A stretch of 64,000 bases of DNA, from positions 77,799-141,798 of the forward strand of contig WTPW01000413.1 in NCBI GenBank assembly GCA_009809945.1. Reading direction: 5' to 3'. A program made the position numbers and the translations under genes. The notes under the pieces were generated by a model. That model had not been told where the DNA came from. It saw only the letters and a list, made by a program, of their open reading frames with translations, and made no database searches. Origin of the DNA: Gigaspora margarita. Lineage: Eukaryota; Glomeromycota; Glomeromycetes; Diversisporales; Gigasporaceae. Below are positions 11,455-23,199 of the stretch, one piece after another (the stretch's first letter is position 1; each line of letters starts with the position of its first letter).

Positions 11455-13650
11455 TAACCTACCTGATTACTTATAAAAAATTTTTACACATTTATATGAT
11501 TTGATCACTTATAATTTTTAATAATCACAATGTTTCAACTGGATAATTTCGCCCATATGTGTCATAACTTGAACTAACAGTTGCAATTATGTATTTCAAT
11601 TTCAGTATGCATGCCATAGAAATTATTTTGGTTTGGCTGAAAATATTTCTACATAGAAATTTCTGAGATACTTCGGCAATTTCATATTTAAATCAATTCC
11701 GAACCAAGCCGAAATAGTTTTTATGATATGTACAATTATGGCATTAATTTTGACTTGAGGCATTGACTATTATTGTGGCACAAACTTTAGCTTTAGGCAA
11801 TGCCTCACGCCAAAATTCAGGTAGAAATAATGCCATAATACTTTCTACGGCATGTATAATTTACAATCCCCTTAAGTGGATTACAAATTTGTGCGTACAT
11901 CTGATTTTGAATATTATCACTAATTACTAAGCAGGGGCGGATATAATTGAAATTAAATCTCATTAACAGAATGGACGGATAGATTCCGCCACAATCTGCA
12001 AAGTTTCTGCCAAAATAATTAATTACTGGTTTGGCTTTTGTGGCTTCGGCACAATTTTCCGCTTACGCAATTTTCTAACCAGTTCCTAACAAGACTAAAT
12101 TAAACCCACCCGAATATGGAGATAATGATGAACAATGATACAGTAAATACAAAATAAAAGATTAATGTTATTTATGATTATGGCATGTCTTTAACAAGTC
12201 TGAACATAGTCCTATTAGAATATTCTTAGTTATATAACATGTAATTAGCAGAAGTTTCCTTATTTACGATTAATGTTGCGGCTGATGCTGAAATTTGGGG
12301 TCGATATTTGAAAATAAAAGCCCTGCTAAAATCACAAATACTCTCCAATTATCAATTATAACCCCAATGAAAATTTTATTTGGTTTGGACAAATATGGAC
12401 ATGGGCTAATCCAAATAGTGTCCATGTCCATATCTTCTTTACTGAATTGTTGGTGCATCGCCCTAATTTTAGCCTTAATTTTGCTCTTTCTATCCGGAAT
12501 ATTTCGGAACGGAGGCTTATGCGTTTGATTTGGACTAAATGTCTTATGATAAGTAGAGATACGGGCCGATGGAAAAATTATAGGCCCATGGTCGATCCTA
12601 AGAAGCTTGGTCGACTTTTTTTGCTAGAACAATTTTCTGATCACCATATCTATATCAAATGTGTAGAAAGCTATTATGACATTCCTTGCCAAAACTAAAT
12701 TATTTAATGCTTATTCATTTGTCTTTGAGAAACTATAGTACGTTAGTACTTTATGTTGATTAATTGTCTATCGCTATGCAACGAACATACCGTAAAACGT
12801 TACCCCCCTTGATTTATACTCCCCTTGATTTGTACCGGGTATATTTCAAGGTTGTTTGTTGCGGTATATTGTAAGTGACCCGGGTACAAATCAATGACCA
12901 CTTAATATTGCAAAATTTTTTTCTTAATGGATTAATATACACTCTTCACATAATACTCACAAATAACATAAATACCCGACGTATATGTGAAATGTATAAT
13001 TCAGGGTATTTTATATTGCGTTTTACCGTTACATTCGTTGTTTGCCAACCAATAAATATCTAAATTGTTGTAAACTATTAGTCGATTTTCTAGTCAATTT
13101 CTTGACCTGAAATATGCCTTATAAGAGAATCGATTCTAACACTTACCACAAAGGTGCAGGCTGAAGATCGGCCCGCCCATCAACCCAGCCGTTAGGCCGA
13201 GGACAGTCTATATCACTAAATGCTTAATGTCCAATAAAACATATGGACAACATGGACACAGTCCATAAACGTCCACGTCAAATTTTCCATGTTGTCCATG
13301 CCCATATTCTGCAAACACTGATTCTAACCCTAAATCTTATCCAACTATAAGAAAAAGTGGAAAAACACAACAAATTTCAGCATCAGCTGTGACAATTAAT
13401 AATGTGCTTTCAAAAACGAATGACAAAACAATTCTATAAAAACATTCTAAACCTTGTAGATAGTAGAAAATTCGTGCAGTTATTAATTAATAAGTTTGCT
13501 TTATTTAAAAAATCTTTTTATAACTAAACCATTAAAAGTCACAATGACATTACGCACATATGCGGACGAAGTACAATGACCCATAAGGTTTCGTGTGCTC
13601 GAGGGTGTATATGTGAAGGCACAATGTTTAGTGTCGACGCAGTTGCAGAG
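11455..13650. other. non-coding stretch with several small palindromes
   Basis: No convincing gene. About 11727-11850 is a hairpin with TATGGCATTA/TAATGCCATA and GAGGCATTG/CAATGCCTC. At 12392-12434 there is TATGGACATGG/CCATGTCCATA, and a related TATGGACAACATGG hairpin at 13243-13313. CCCCTTGATTTGTACCGGG at 12820-12840 is mirrored by CCCGGGTACAAATC near 12884. Overlapping 60-80 codon ORFs at 12270-12698 lie on repeat-like DNA and were not accepted. Confidence 0.45.
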
Positions 13651-13752
13651 GTTAGCTATAGAGTTGGAACCGGTTTATTTTCTTATGCTAAGACCGATTA
13701 AACCGGTTTTAACATGAGAAAAATAATACCGGCCCGTACTCCAGTTAATTAA

Positions 13753-14028
13753 ATGACAATTGAATCAGTCCAGCTAAAAATCTGTTTGCACAACCTATCG
13801 TATTTGAAATTTTTTATTTCTGAACCAAATTTAGTTAATTGTGATTTAGAACCGATAATTTGCCTTTTTATCATAGATAAAAAAATTCACGTAGAAAAAT
13901 TTAGGGTAAAATGTCAGAGAAGACAAAATAATAATAATCTTTCGTCTCTAAATTTTTTATGCTCCCGCTTATACAACGCATGCACAAGTTCGAGTCCACG
14001 CACTGAATATGTAATTTTACAAAGTTAA
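13753..14028 (+). CDS. small duplicated hypothetical protein, copy A
   Basis: 91 codons starting MTIESVQLKICLHNL. The paralogue at 45781 begins with almost the same residues. Between the copies there is a 45 bp indel and a 3 bp indel, both multiples of three. The frame is kept to about codon 76 (...LSSLNFL), after which the copies diverge in frame. This is weak evidence for coding. No domain, signal peptide or membrane segment is recognised. It may be a terminal exon or chance. Confidence 0.35.
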   Translation: MTIESVQLKICLHNLSYLKFFISEPNLVNCDLEPIICLFIIDKKIHVEKFRVKCQRRQNNNNLSSLNFLCSRLYNACTSSSPRTEYVILQS

Positions 14029-14335
14029 TATTGCTCTATAAACGCACTCTCCTTTAAATGCATTGTTTTGTATAATCGATATATTATTATAATGCCTGTG
14101 TTTAGATTAAACTACAAATTTTAAATCATTTTGTTTAAGTAGTAGTCATACTTAGGGTTGGTATATGATTTTAATCACGATGGTATGAATCACTGTGTTT
14201 AATTTAAATATTTAAAGAATGATTTAAATCATTTACTACGTAATAATATAACTTGAATCGTTTATGATTACATAATAGAGATCAAATTATTTTCTAGATC
14301 ACAGTATTTGATTTAGATCATACTGTAACTATTGA

Positions 14336-14543
14336 GGAGTGATAGTTTATACGTTTAACCGATTTAACTCTAATAGTTACTGGAAGATAGGTTACTGATT
14401 TACTCGAATAAAGGTCTCTTCAACACTACACTAGCTTACTTCCTATATTTTCTTTAAGTAAATTCAAAGGGAACTTCTCTCTTTTATTGAACTTAAACTC
14501 ATTCGTTTATATATATTGGATTTAATATACGACACGTGACAAT
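14336..14543 (+). repeat. dispersed repeat, possibly LTR-derived, copy A
   Basis: About 200 bases match 58790-59007: TAACTCTAATAGTTACT, GAATAAAGGTCTCTTCA, ACTAGCTTACTTCC and AATATACGACACG in the same order. The layout resembles a solo long terminal repeat, but no TSD was found, so the family is uncertain. A fossil. Confidence 0.4.
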
Positions 14544-14741
14544 ATTTGATAGGGCTATTTCTTTACGAATTAATTGACAATATCAAAATTACGTTAAAAT
14601 AATTAAATTTTATTTATTTAAGGACCACACTTTTATTTAATTAAAAGATAAATATGCATACTATTGACCTAATCTATAAATATAAAATTCACGTGACTTT
14701 AGTTACAAGCATTAAAAATCTAAAAAACCTCGATGAATATA

Positions 14742-15714
14742 CTAATTAATATCGGGTTTCCACGGTTTATGCGATGTTGGCTCACCACCATCGTTACGTT
14801 TTTGTGTAATTCGAGTATTGTATTTTAATACATATTTTAATGACTTAAATTGGGATGGGCTAATACTTTGTACATCGGCAGAAACAAACCAGCGGACATT
14901 TTCGGTACATGGTGGTGTGGTATAGCTACCGATATAACTATAAACCTGTTGAAGTAAACGTGATATTTCTTAATACAGTATTATGAAAATTTAAAAAGAA
15001 TATCATCATTAGACATAAATACATACAGTTTTAATCTTTTTAAATATTTGTTTGCCTGCTGACATTGATATGGTAACATTTTCATCGACTTCCAACGGTT
15101 TCTACAGGTATTTTTAAATTTGAAAATTAAGTTACCGAAATATTCATATAATTATTAAATTTACATACATAATTAATTCTATCCACAATAGGCTTCAAAC
15201 TAGGTTCTTCATTTTCTCCAAGATCAAAGAAAACTCCTAGAACGGCCACTTTTGCATTTGCATCAGAAGTTTTGAAAACCCAATGCCCTTCCAATAATAA
15301 ATCTCTGCCTTCAATATGATGTTCCGATGGCATATGGAAATGGCATTGTAGAAGATAATATGTTTCACCATCAACTTTCAAAGTTGCGCCATAATTCATT
15401 ACTGCATCCTTGCTAGTACCCCCAGGACGCTGAACTTGGTAAGTATGGCCATTATTTAAGAGAATTAATTCAGCTTCCTTGGTTATATCCAACTCGATTT
15501 TGGTAGGGTTAGTAAAATCCTCAAGTTTAAGATCTATAGGGGTTTGTTGATAAACGCCTTTACAGGTTTCATTAGCCAGGTGCCAATAAGCAGGACCGTT
15601 AGAACCTAGATAACCCCATTTAAATTTATCATCGCGTTTGTCTGGACTGAGGACGTATGATGAAGTAAATGAGATTAAATAAACAGTAATTGTAATAAGT
15701 AAAAAGAATTTCAT
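14742..15714 (-). CDS. secreted alpha-carbonic anhydrase, copy A (three exons)
   Basis: Reversible hydration of CO2 to bicarbonate and a proton, outside the cell. Coding exons are 15169-15714, 15027-15101 and 14742-14945, joined in phase 0. Both introns have GTATGT donors and end in TAG or CAG. The product is about 274 residues, normal for alpha-CAs. An N-terminal signal peptide (MKFFLLITITVYLISFTSS) precedes QQTPID, the proton-shuttle-type NNGH (H90), QCHFHMPSEHH with zinc ligands H125 and H127, EGH with H144, and exon 3 SYTTPPCTENVRW, the family hallmark. C51 and the PPC cysteine can form the usual disulfide. The residue before the first ligand is C (F in copy B), and QTPID replaces the usual QSPID. 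No breaks seen. The single-exon ORF at 15127-15714 runs into intron 1. Confidence 0.93.
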
Positions 15715-16670
15715 TTTTAATTATCGCAAAAAGAAAGAAAGGTTTGAAGTTTAAATATAAATCTACAAGCACAATATCAAGAAATTTTTTGTTATAAAAT
15801 TTATGTAGCAACTATGAAGTTATTAAATGTATATAAAATTTTTATGTAGATTTATAAACCCAATATAGCCTTATGTAGTTAATGTATAGTTTGATTTAAT
15901 ACTTATATATTTATTTATATAATATAAAATTCATGTGAATTTTATTTATATTTATATAAAAATAACTTAATTTTAGTTATTACTCAAAAGTGGCTAAGGT
16001 AATCATTGTTGATTTACTAAGTAAAATGTTCAGCGTGCAGCCCTTAATTTAAACTTTAAAGCTTAATATTTAAATTAAAAAAGGGTTTTAATTTTACATA
16101 ATCCTATGTAGAAATATATATAGACTTATATAATAACCTACATTGGGTTTGTATAATTTAGAGTTCCAGTCCATTATCCATTTATTCGAATAACTAACTA
16201 TTGGATATCCATTATCCGTTACAGTATTATCCGAATATATGTTTACTATTGATATCCGAATAATTATCCGAATTTCTGTCGTTTATCCAGGATATGATAA
16301 ATGGGTGACGGATTTATCCGGATTAGAACTCTAGTATAATTAAATAAAATTTATATAAAAGTTAAGTAAAAATTCTATATAATTCAATATAAAAACAATT
16401 TCTTGATGAATTAGAATCAAGATGGACAAGACGAAACATCAAGAAGAACAAAGTATGATTAGGAGGCTTAAAATTTTATATTACTCGTGGCTCAATGTTC
16501 AACATCAGATCATTTTTTGTAGAAAAATCTATAGTCGATCAATTCGTTAATAGTTTGCCGCACGGCTAAGTTTTAGGCTACTTCGCAGATATTATTATAC
16601 CCAAATAGCTCCCATTTGAAGAATATTTTACTATTACTAAAAATGTTGGTTCGAACATTGCCCAAGTATA
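15715..16670 (-). promoter_or_regulatory. upstream region of carbonic anhydrase copy A
   Basis: A pyrimidine-rich leader (CTTTCTTTCTTTTTGCGATA on the coding strand) lies just before the ATG and is kept in copy B. A TATA-like TTATATTTAAAC lies about 45 bases upstream. The rest is AT-rich and homologous to 50653-51750. Exact promoter elements are inferred only. Confidence 0.35.
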
Positions 16671-16747
16671 TGCTTAACCTCCATAAATGCAATTTTCCTA
16701 AAAGCACGTAGTCAAAAACAAATGCTGCATTTAGGGAGGTCTGATTG
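16671..16747. mobile_element. 77 bp pogo-like MITE
   Basis: The ends are TTAACCTCCATAAATGCA and TGCATTTAGGGAGGTCTGA, flanked by TA. It is present, more decayed, in copy B near 51748-51828, so it predates the duplication. Confidence 0.45.
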
Positions 16748-16918
16748 TATTCAAAGCTTGAAACTTCAGTCTATTGTCATTGAATTTTTAAAGATAATGT
16801 AATGGCGTTTAAAATTCATAAGATACATAATTTGCCTAATTATAATGTTTATATTGATAAGGAGCGATCTTGAAAATATCAAGATCTTTCTGGATATGCA
16901 GTTACGTACAATAGAACA

Positions 16919-17308
16919 ATTTACTTTTTTAGGAATTTATACATTACTGGTATTGTCGCCTAAATACATAGCCGCCCTAAATATCCCTAAAATGTTAACA
17001 CCTCCTTAAATGCAAACACAACTCTCAGTCAGACCTCTGAATTGACCAAACTTTTAATTATTCGTCTTTCATAATGCATGATATATACCTTCTCTGAATG
17101 CGTTTTCAATCCCATACCTATGAAAATCTTGATAAAATGTCTTCCACAAATGCACGCTCTAGATGATAAATTTTGCTCATACTCTCAAATGAGCAAATTT
17201 ATATGAGTTGACCGTACTTGCATTGAGTGAATGTTAAGAAAAATTGCATTTATAAAGTGCATAAAAGAGGCTGCATCTAAGGTGATTGCATTTAGGGAGA
17301 TTCAATTG
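16919..17308. mobile_element. decayed pogo-like element
   Basis: It lies between TA dinucleotides, and its right end is TGCATTTAGGGAGATTCAATTG. The interior has repeated CCTCCTTAAATGCA-type motifs in both orientations. The left end (CAATAGAACAATTTAC) matches only weakly. Confidence 0.35.
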
Positions 17309-17511
17309 TACCCTCTTGAGGTTTGAAGATCGTACAGTATACATGTGCTTAACATGCGTCACATTTTAGAAATTAATAACGTCCATTTATCTGTTGGTAT
17401 GAAAAGTTCATGAATACACATTCACATTTTTTAAATGTTATAAATTAGGAAAGGGGGAAGATACAGTACAGTGTCTCAAGGCTTTAAATATTGTTCTTAT
17501 GATATTATGAC

Positions 17512-17610
17512 CAGTGTTGGAAATTTCAGACTCAAACACTGTTCTCAAGAGAACAGTATAATTGCTATAAGTGTTCTCAAACAATTGTTTATTGTTCTCA
17601 CTAATGCTCG

Positions 17611-17649
<39 letters not shown>

Positions 17650-17919
17650 AGATAATGTTATAATGTTATAAATATGAAGTGTAACCTCAAATAAGTAGTT
17701 ATAATAGCAAATTGAAATCTCAATTATAGAATTAGATAAGAATTTTATCGGTGTTTTGGTATAAAATTATGTAGCAAATTATTATATACTTATGAGAACA
17801 ATATTATTATTTTACTGTTCTCAAAAAATTTTTTAATAGTGAACAGTAAAAAATTTATACTGTTCACAATTTATAATAGTGTTCTCTGAGAACTCTGAGA
17901 ACACTAATTTACAACACTG
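17512..17919. mobile_element. 408 bp hAT-type MITE
   Basis: The termini are CAGTGTTGGAAATT and AATTTACAACACTG. They are flanked by ATTATGAC on both sides (17504-17511, 17920-17927), a perfect 8 bp TSD. The interior has TGTTCTCA palindromes and a run of about 35 A at 17612-17646. Confidence 0.9.
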
Positions 17920-17927
17920 ATTATGAC

Positions 17928-18503
17928 AACTTTTCTTAATTCAAATTATAGCCCATGTTAGTTTATAAAGACTAGATATCGTACAGTGCACGACATATAA
18001 AGATCATAAAGTCCCACTTTTGAAATTTAAAAAATTTAAAACTTTAGTTGAATATTTTTTTTTCCTATTGCTATATTTTTGACTTTAATTGGTCTTATTA
18101 CATTCCTTAGGTTGTGTTCTCAAGCACCTTCTCTATGGTTAATAAAATGGTCTGATTGGCTAAACAAATAGACCGTGTTTAATCATTTCTATCGAAAAAA
18201 CCCGGGACTAACAATTTTCATATGAGCCGATTTGTCTCACGTCGTTTATCAGTTATGTTACCTGTAAAAAATGATTGATCGTTGATCATTGCTATGCTTA
18301 TTGTCCGAAGGACATTACGGTAGAGGAATAGGGACCCTGATGTCTGTGTGTGTGTGCGCAAATCCTGGGGCTTGATTGGTTGATCAGATCAAAACAATCA
18401 TTACACTCCGAAAATAGCCGTTTTATCGGACTGATCCGTGTTGGTTTCCTTCGGACTTAAAATGGATTCCATTTACCTAGTATATATATACCTAATGTCT
18501 ATA
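17928..18503. other. non-coding stretch upstream of the C2H2 relic
   Basis: It is less AT-rich from 18100 on, with CTGATTGGCT (18150), GTCCGAAGGACA (18302) and a distant CCTTCGGAC (18450). A (TG)n run lies at 18342-18356. It may include the relic's old promoter, but nothing definite is seen. Confidence 0.3.
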
Positions 18504-19222
18504 ATGAATTCCACCTCCATTTTTCCTTGTTTTCTATGTCCTAAAACTTATGATACAAAGAAAAAATTGCAGAGCCATGAATGAAATAAGCATAAAAATA
18601 ATAAACTCATTCCACATCATCATTTGCTTTGTAAACTTTCTGATGATACTTTATCATTTTATCGAGACACAGTAATAATTCGCTTGAAGAACAGTCTTGG
18701 GTTTAATAGACATTCAATTGGAAAAAAGCATATAACAATTAATGCATTTCCAAAAGATGTTTTTTTGTCTTTATTTGAAAATGAGGAAATCTTAAATATA
18801 TACCAAGTCAATAGAAATATTAATGTGTCTTAGAAGGTACTGGAGGCGAGGAAAGTTAAAACACAAATTCAAATATAAAAACTCATATTTTGTGAAGATA
18901 TAAATACTTCAACATGGAGGTATATTTTATTTGAGGATAATAATGCCAATATAAAGTAACTTTTAGTTGGATTCAAAAGGAGTATAAGGAAAACAATAGA
19001 CTTTTTTTAACTGGGACTTTATTAATTAATTTTATTACTAATTCTGGAGAATTTATGAATGAGTAAGTATGTATAGTTAAATTTGAATGTTTTATAAGTA
19101 TTTGTTATAGCACTAATTTATTTGCTATTTATAGTCAAGAAAATCTCATGCCACCCTTTCATGTATCATTATCCAATAGTGATCATAGTTTATATATGAT
19201 ATATAATGTATATAATTTTTAG
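18504..19222 (+). pseudogene. broken C2H2 zinc-finger gene, two exons
   Basis: It starts at the ATG at 18504 with MNSTSIFPCFLCPKTYDTKK. The spacing is C-x2-C-x12-H-x4-H, but TGA at 18582-18584 falls between the two histidines. The frame continues ...DTLSFYRDTVIIRLKNSLGF ... KKHITINAFPKDVFLSLFEN to a TAG at 18831-18833. A later frame carries TFSWIQKEYKENNRLFLTGT to about 19060. A GTAAGT donor (about 19062) and a TTTATAG acceptor (about 19134) join in phase to NDQENLMPPFHVSLSNSD..., ending at TAG 19222. The layout (finger, then a GFNRHSIGKK-like block) resembles a family I recall as expanded in Rhizophagus. This was not checked. At least two stops and one shift. Confidence 0.6.
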
Positions 19223-19294
19223 GCATCTTCTCTTTGGCCTACTTGTTTCAATCAAATAACAACCTTCCATTAACAAATAGTAGACCAATTTCTT

Positions 19295-20249
19295 GTAGGG
19301 ATGAATTAGTCCTAAAAAGACCAAATAAGAACTGGTCTTTTTATCCAGTCTTATGGCTAACTGGTCCTTGTTCCTGTGACCAGTCCAAACTGGTCTTCAT
19401 AGATAGCTAATTAAAATTATTAAAAAAAAATAGGGTACTTCAATCATTTGATTTAATGCTTTCTATTGGCCAATAGGGTAGTTAAAGCTTGGGTCTGCTT
19501 TTAGGCCAAAACTGGACCAATAAGCATTAATAGAACAGTTTTATTAGAACTAGATGAACTAGATTAAAGATTTAAATAGTAAATCGCAGATAAAGAGTAA
19601 AAAATAATATCATTTTATAATCAATTATGGTGGAATTTAATAGTAAATTTCTATAGTGTGCGAATGGGGCTTTTCTACATATAAAAGTATTTTTTTTACT
19701 AAGCAAACCTTTTGTAATTTCTAATTAAACTTTGCAGAACTTACTTTTCTAATTCTAATGATAGTTAAATCATTCAAATCNNGTTAGTATATGACACNAT
19801 ATGNGTATTTGTTGATTGTTTACTATAGGGTTTTTTATTATGATTGGAAATGTATGGTATTTCACTTCTATATAAGGGGGTCGTCTAAAGCCTTGTACCT
19901 TCATATATTAATTTACATACTGCATAAATTGCATTCTTGATATCTATATAACCTGCTAACCTTAAATGCATCAAAAATAAACCCTAACAAGGTACAAGGC
20001 TTTAGCCATCCCATATAAGGCAATTAGTAAAACTTCGCTGATTTTTACTATGAAATTTTGACCCTTTAACTGTGGATTACCACTTAATTGTTATATAAAT
20101 AGATTAACCTTATTGGTTATTAATTACATATCATTACTTAAATTTCAGTAATCAAAGAACCAGTTTGAGAACTGAGACTGGACCAAAGGCATTAATAAAC
20201 TGGTCTTATTAGGAACCAGAATGAACTGGACTAGATGATTCATTCCTAC
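19295..20249. mobile_element. 955 bp TIR element with a nested MITE
   Basis: GTAGGGATGAATTAGTCC at the left is mirrored by ATTCATTCCTAC at the right. Subterminal ACTGGTCTT/AAGACCAGT motifs are repeated on both sides. Ambiguous N bases at about 19781-19804. No coding capacity. Confidence 0.65.
19876..20012. mobile_element. 137 bp MITE nested in the TIR element
   Basis: TAAAGCCTTGTACCTT at the left is the inverse of AAGGTACAAGGCTTTA at the right. It is flanked by ATATAA on both sides (19870-19875, 20013-20018). Confidence 0.65.
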
Positions 20250-20537
20250 TTCTACTAGCATCACCAAAAATATATATATAAACTTCTATAAATAATTATA
20301 CAATGTAAATCTTCAAAAAATTGCATTTACTTTGAAGTCTCGGTTACTTTAAAATCTTGTACAAGAGTAAGATTTACAAAAATTTATATTATAATAATTA
20401 TGTAATATTACAAAAAAAACAATGCATAGATTTACAAAAATTTATGCATATTTATAATCTGCATCATGATGTATCTTTATATGCCCAATTTAATTAATTA
20501 TATCCTAATTTAAACATTTTATTATATAACTAATTTA
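20250..20537. other. AT-rich non-coding stretch
   Basis: Repeats of AGATTTACAAAAATTTAT; no gene. Confidence 0.4.
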
Positions 20538-21574
20538 ATTAATGGTTAGCATTTTACTTTTTGTACTACCGGTAGTACAGTTAAAAAAATAAATTAAAAA
20601 TCTAAAAAATTATAAATTTAAATAAATTTTATATACAAAAATCTGATAAATATACAAGAATAGCTTGGTTGTATTTTTTTTATATTATTAATTAAGTTGT
20701 TAAGAAAAAATTTTTTTTTAAACAGCTACTTTTGGCAAATTTTGATGTACTACTGGTAGTACACTATTTAAAGCAACTATAGTCTTAAAGTTATTAATAA
20801 ATTTTATAAAATAATAGTTTGTTATATAAAAAAGATTTAAAATAATTAATAGTTAAAAAATTATAAATAGTTATATAATAAAAATTTTAACTTATAATAT
20901 AAGCTTTGTGCAACAATAATAAAAAATTATTACTATTTTTAGTAATTCATATAAGGTCTTTGATTTTTAGCCAAGATTTAAAATTTTTTTTGTTAAATGT
21001 ATTTTCTAAAATTATTAATAAAAGTTGTAGAGATTTAGTATTTAATTTTAATTTATTAAAATTTATAAAGATAAACAAATTTATCAAAATTTATATAACT
21101 TTAAAATTTAAAAAATTTCATCTAATTTTTATATATAAAATCTAAACAAATATTTAATAGTAAAAGTTAGTAAAAATTTTAAATTGAAATTATTTGTTAT
21201 ATATTATATTAATTTTAATAATTTTAATTTTATTATAATCAGGACACTTATTTTTATAACTTTTATTAAAATTTTAAAAAATTATATAATAAAATATTTT
21301 TTAAATAATGTTTAAAGTTTATAAGGTAACTAGTAAATACTATATAAAAATTTGATTTTACTAAATTTTCTAGACAAAAAAAAATTATATAAAATCAGAA
21401 ATAGCAGTTAAAGCTATTTTAACAATTGGTACTTGTTATGATTACTTCAATAAAGTAAAATATATTATTTAAAAAGATAGTTTATTTTTTAAATTTCTAG
21501 AAATTTGCTTTTAAAAACTATCACAATATAGTACAATGTACTACTAGTAGTACAGTGAAATCCTAACCATTAAT
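20538..21574. mobile_element. 1 kb TIR element with GTACTAC..GTAGTAC palindromes
   Basis: ATTAATGGTTAGCATTTTAC at the left is mirrored by CACTGTAC.. to CCTAACCATTAAT at the right. Each end carries a 16 bp perfect palindrome: GTACTACCGGTAGTAC (20563-20578) and GTACTACTAGTAGTAC (21538-21553). A third, GTACTACTGGTAGTAC, lies at 20747-20762. The 79-codon ORF at 20906 is low-complexity and not credible. Confidence 0.65.
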
Positions 21575-22835
21575 TTATATTTTTATTTTATTTAATTAAC
21601 TTTTATTTATAATAAAAAATGAATCTATTTGTCTATTATATATGTACAATTGTTATATAATATAACTTAATTAATTCCAAAACCAATTAATATAAACTAA
21701 TATATAAACAGCCCGGGTCTAGTACATTCCACCAAAAAAATTAATTAGTAAAAAAAAAAAATAATTAGTAAAAATGAGAGGTCTGATATGTGGGGAGCTG
21801 TTTATATGGCAGTTTACAGTACTAACTACAAACTCAAACACAAGACCCACTAACAAAGACTTTAGCAACATCAATACTAAAATAATATCCTAACCAAAAC
21901 CAATTATAACCCTATTACATATGTAAAATATTGTATAATACAACTAAACTAATATCAAAACTGGATACTAACTACAAACTTAAACAACTACAATATGAGA
22001 CCCACTAATAAAGACTTCAATGATATCAATACCAAAGCAATAAATCACAAAAGCTCTGAAAACAAACAAAAAATAATTCTGCACCAAAATAAGCTTGACA
22101 AATTGTATTCATAAAGATTCAATAACAATACCAGAGAGATATACTAGTTGTTTTAATGAAGCTAGACCTAAAAAACAGAGTTAGCTCAAAGCAGAAAAAA
22201 GAAACATAAATAATAAAAAAAACTATAGTACTTATCTTATGAGTCCAGTTCTAATTCTACTACAAATATTATAGTAAAACTAAACCAACCAGAAAATAAC
22301 AATTACTGTATTACCGCGAAATAACATGTACCTGTACAGTGATTCGATCACCTGTGCGCTATTTTGAGTGTGCACATGTGCGCTATTTTGAGGTAACCTA
22401 ATTTTTTATCCTGTACCAGCACTGAAATCTAAACCTTAATATATATATATATACATAGTAACAATTAACCTATTGTCAAACTTCTATGTAGCAATAGTAA
22501 AAAGCGAATTATTTATTTTTTAAAACCTGCACATATATAAAGTATTGACTGTAGATTTATGATCTTATTTTTCTTTGTTCTTTGGCATCATTACGCAGCA
22601 CTCTAAGGCCATTATAGTTCTAACTTTAAAAAGGATGTGCATAAAACATTCGTTTATTATCAAAAATTATATTCCAGTATTAAATCAAAAAGAATTGCCA
22701 AAACAATTTATTATTCTGCTAGAATAAGGGTAGCACTAATTGAAGATTTAATAATAGTTATTCTTGAAGCAATTAAAGCTAAAAAGAATAAATATGAAGC
22801 ATTCGCTGAACACCTTTGTTATGCATTCGATTAAA
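21575..22835. other. non-coding stretch with repeat relics
   Basis: CCCGGGTCTAGTACATTCCA at 21712 matches inverted DNA at 526-580. TGTGCGCTATTTTGAG occurs twice (22353-22368, 22377-22392). About 22080-22270 is a relic of the tandem unit at 23200. The ORF at 22637-22834 (65 codons) has no recognisable domain. Confidence 0.4.
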
Positions 22836-23065
22836 GCTGATTTGAAAATTAGTAGGACACTTGAAAAATTTTCTTATATTGAAACCTTTTGGTTTTGTCT
22901 TTATAAATTATCTAACTCTTCAAAAATCGCATTGCCATTATCAGACCAAAGTACTGAAGACTGTAACATAGTTTCTGAAGAGTTAGATGATTCATAAGAT
23001 GAAACCAAAAGGTTTCAAAAACATGAAAATTTTTCAGTTGTTCCACTAATTTTCAAATTAGCTAT
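22836..23065. repeat. 230 bp hairpin element
   Basis: The outer arms are GATTTGAAAATTAGT and ACTAATTTTCAAAT. The inner arms are GAAACCTTTTGGTTTTGTCT and AACCAAAAGGTTTC, and ATCTAACTCTTC and GAAGAGTTAGAT. Confidence 0.7.
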
Positions 23066-23199
23066 AAATAGTATTCTATATATAGTGTATGCTATTTCGG
23101 GACTGCATGGATGTTATTTCAAAACCAAGTATACTATTTTTAGAAGATGCAATTTTCAAAATAATGCCCATGATCATTATTTCATGGTAATATAGTAGT

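Larger units (their letters stand above)
13700..16915. repeat. segmental duplication, copy A (carbonic anhydrase block)
   Basis: Directly matches about 45730-51965. It starts within a CCGGTTTTAACATGAGA sequence and ends at GATCTTTCTGGATATGCAGT near 16910. It holds the short ORF at 13753, the carbonic anhydrase gene and roughly 1.2 kb of its upstream DNA. It lacks the TIR insertions at 46251-46923, 47690-47932, 48211-48838, 48847-49616 and 50772-50940 of copy B, and so gives their empty sites. Confidence 0.85.

Noticed and set aside
15127-15168. Extension of carbonic anhydrase exon 1 (VCKFNNYMNISVT) as a true C-terminus
   Set aside because: It follows a GTATGT donor, and exons 2 and 3 encoding the TTPPC signature lie downstream in phase.
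22353-22392. CRISPR-like direct repeat (TGTGCGCTATTTTGAG twice)
   Set aside because: Only two copies with an 8-base spacer, in a eukaryotic, transposon-rich setting.
22637-22997. Two overlapping ORFs of 65 and 77 codons
   Set aside because: The second lies largely in a hairpin element; neither shows protein features.
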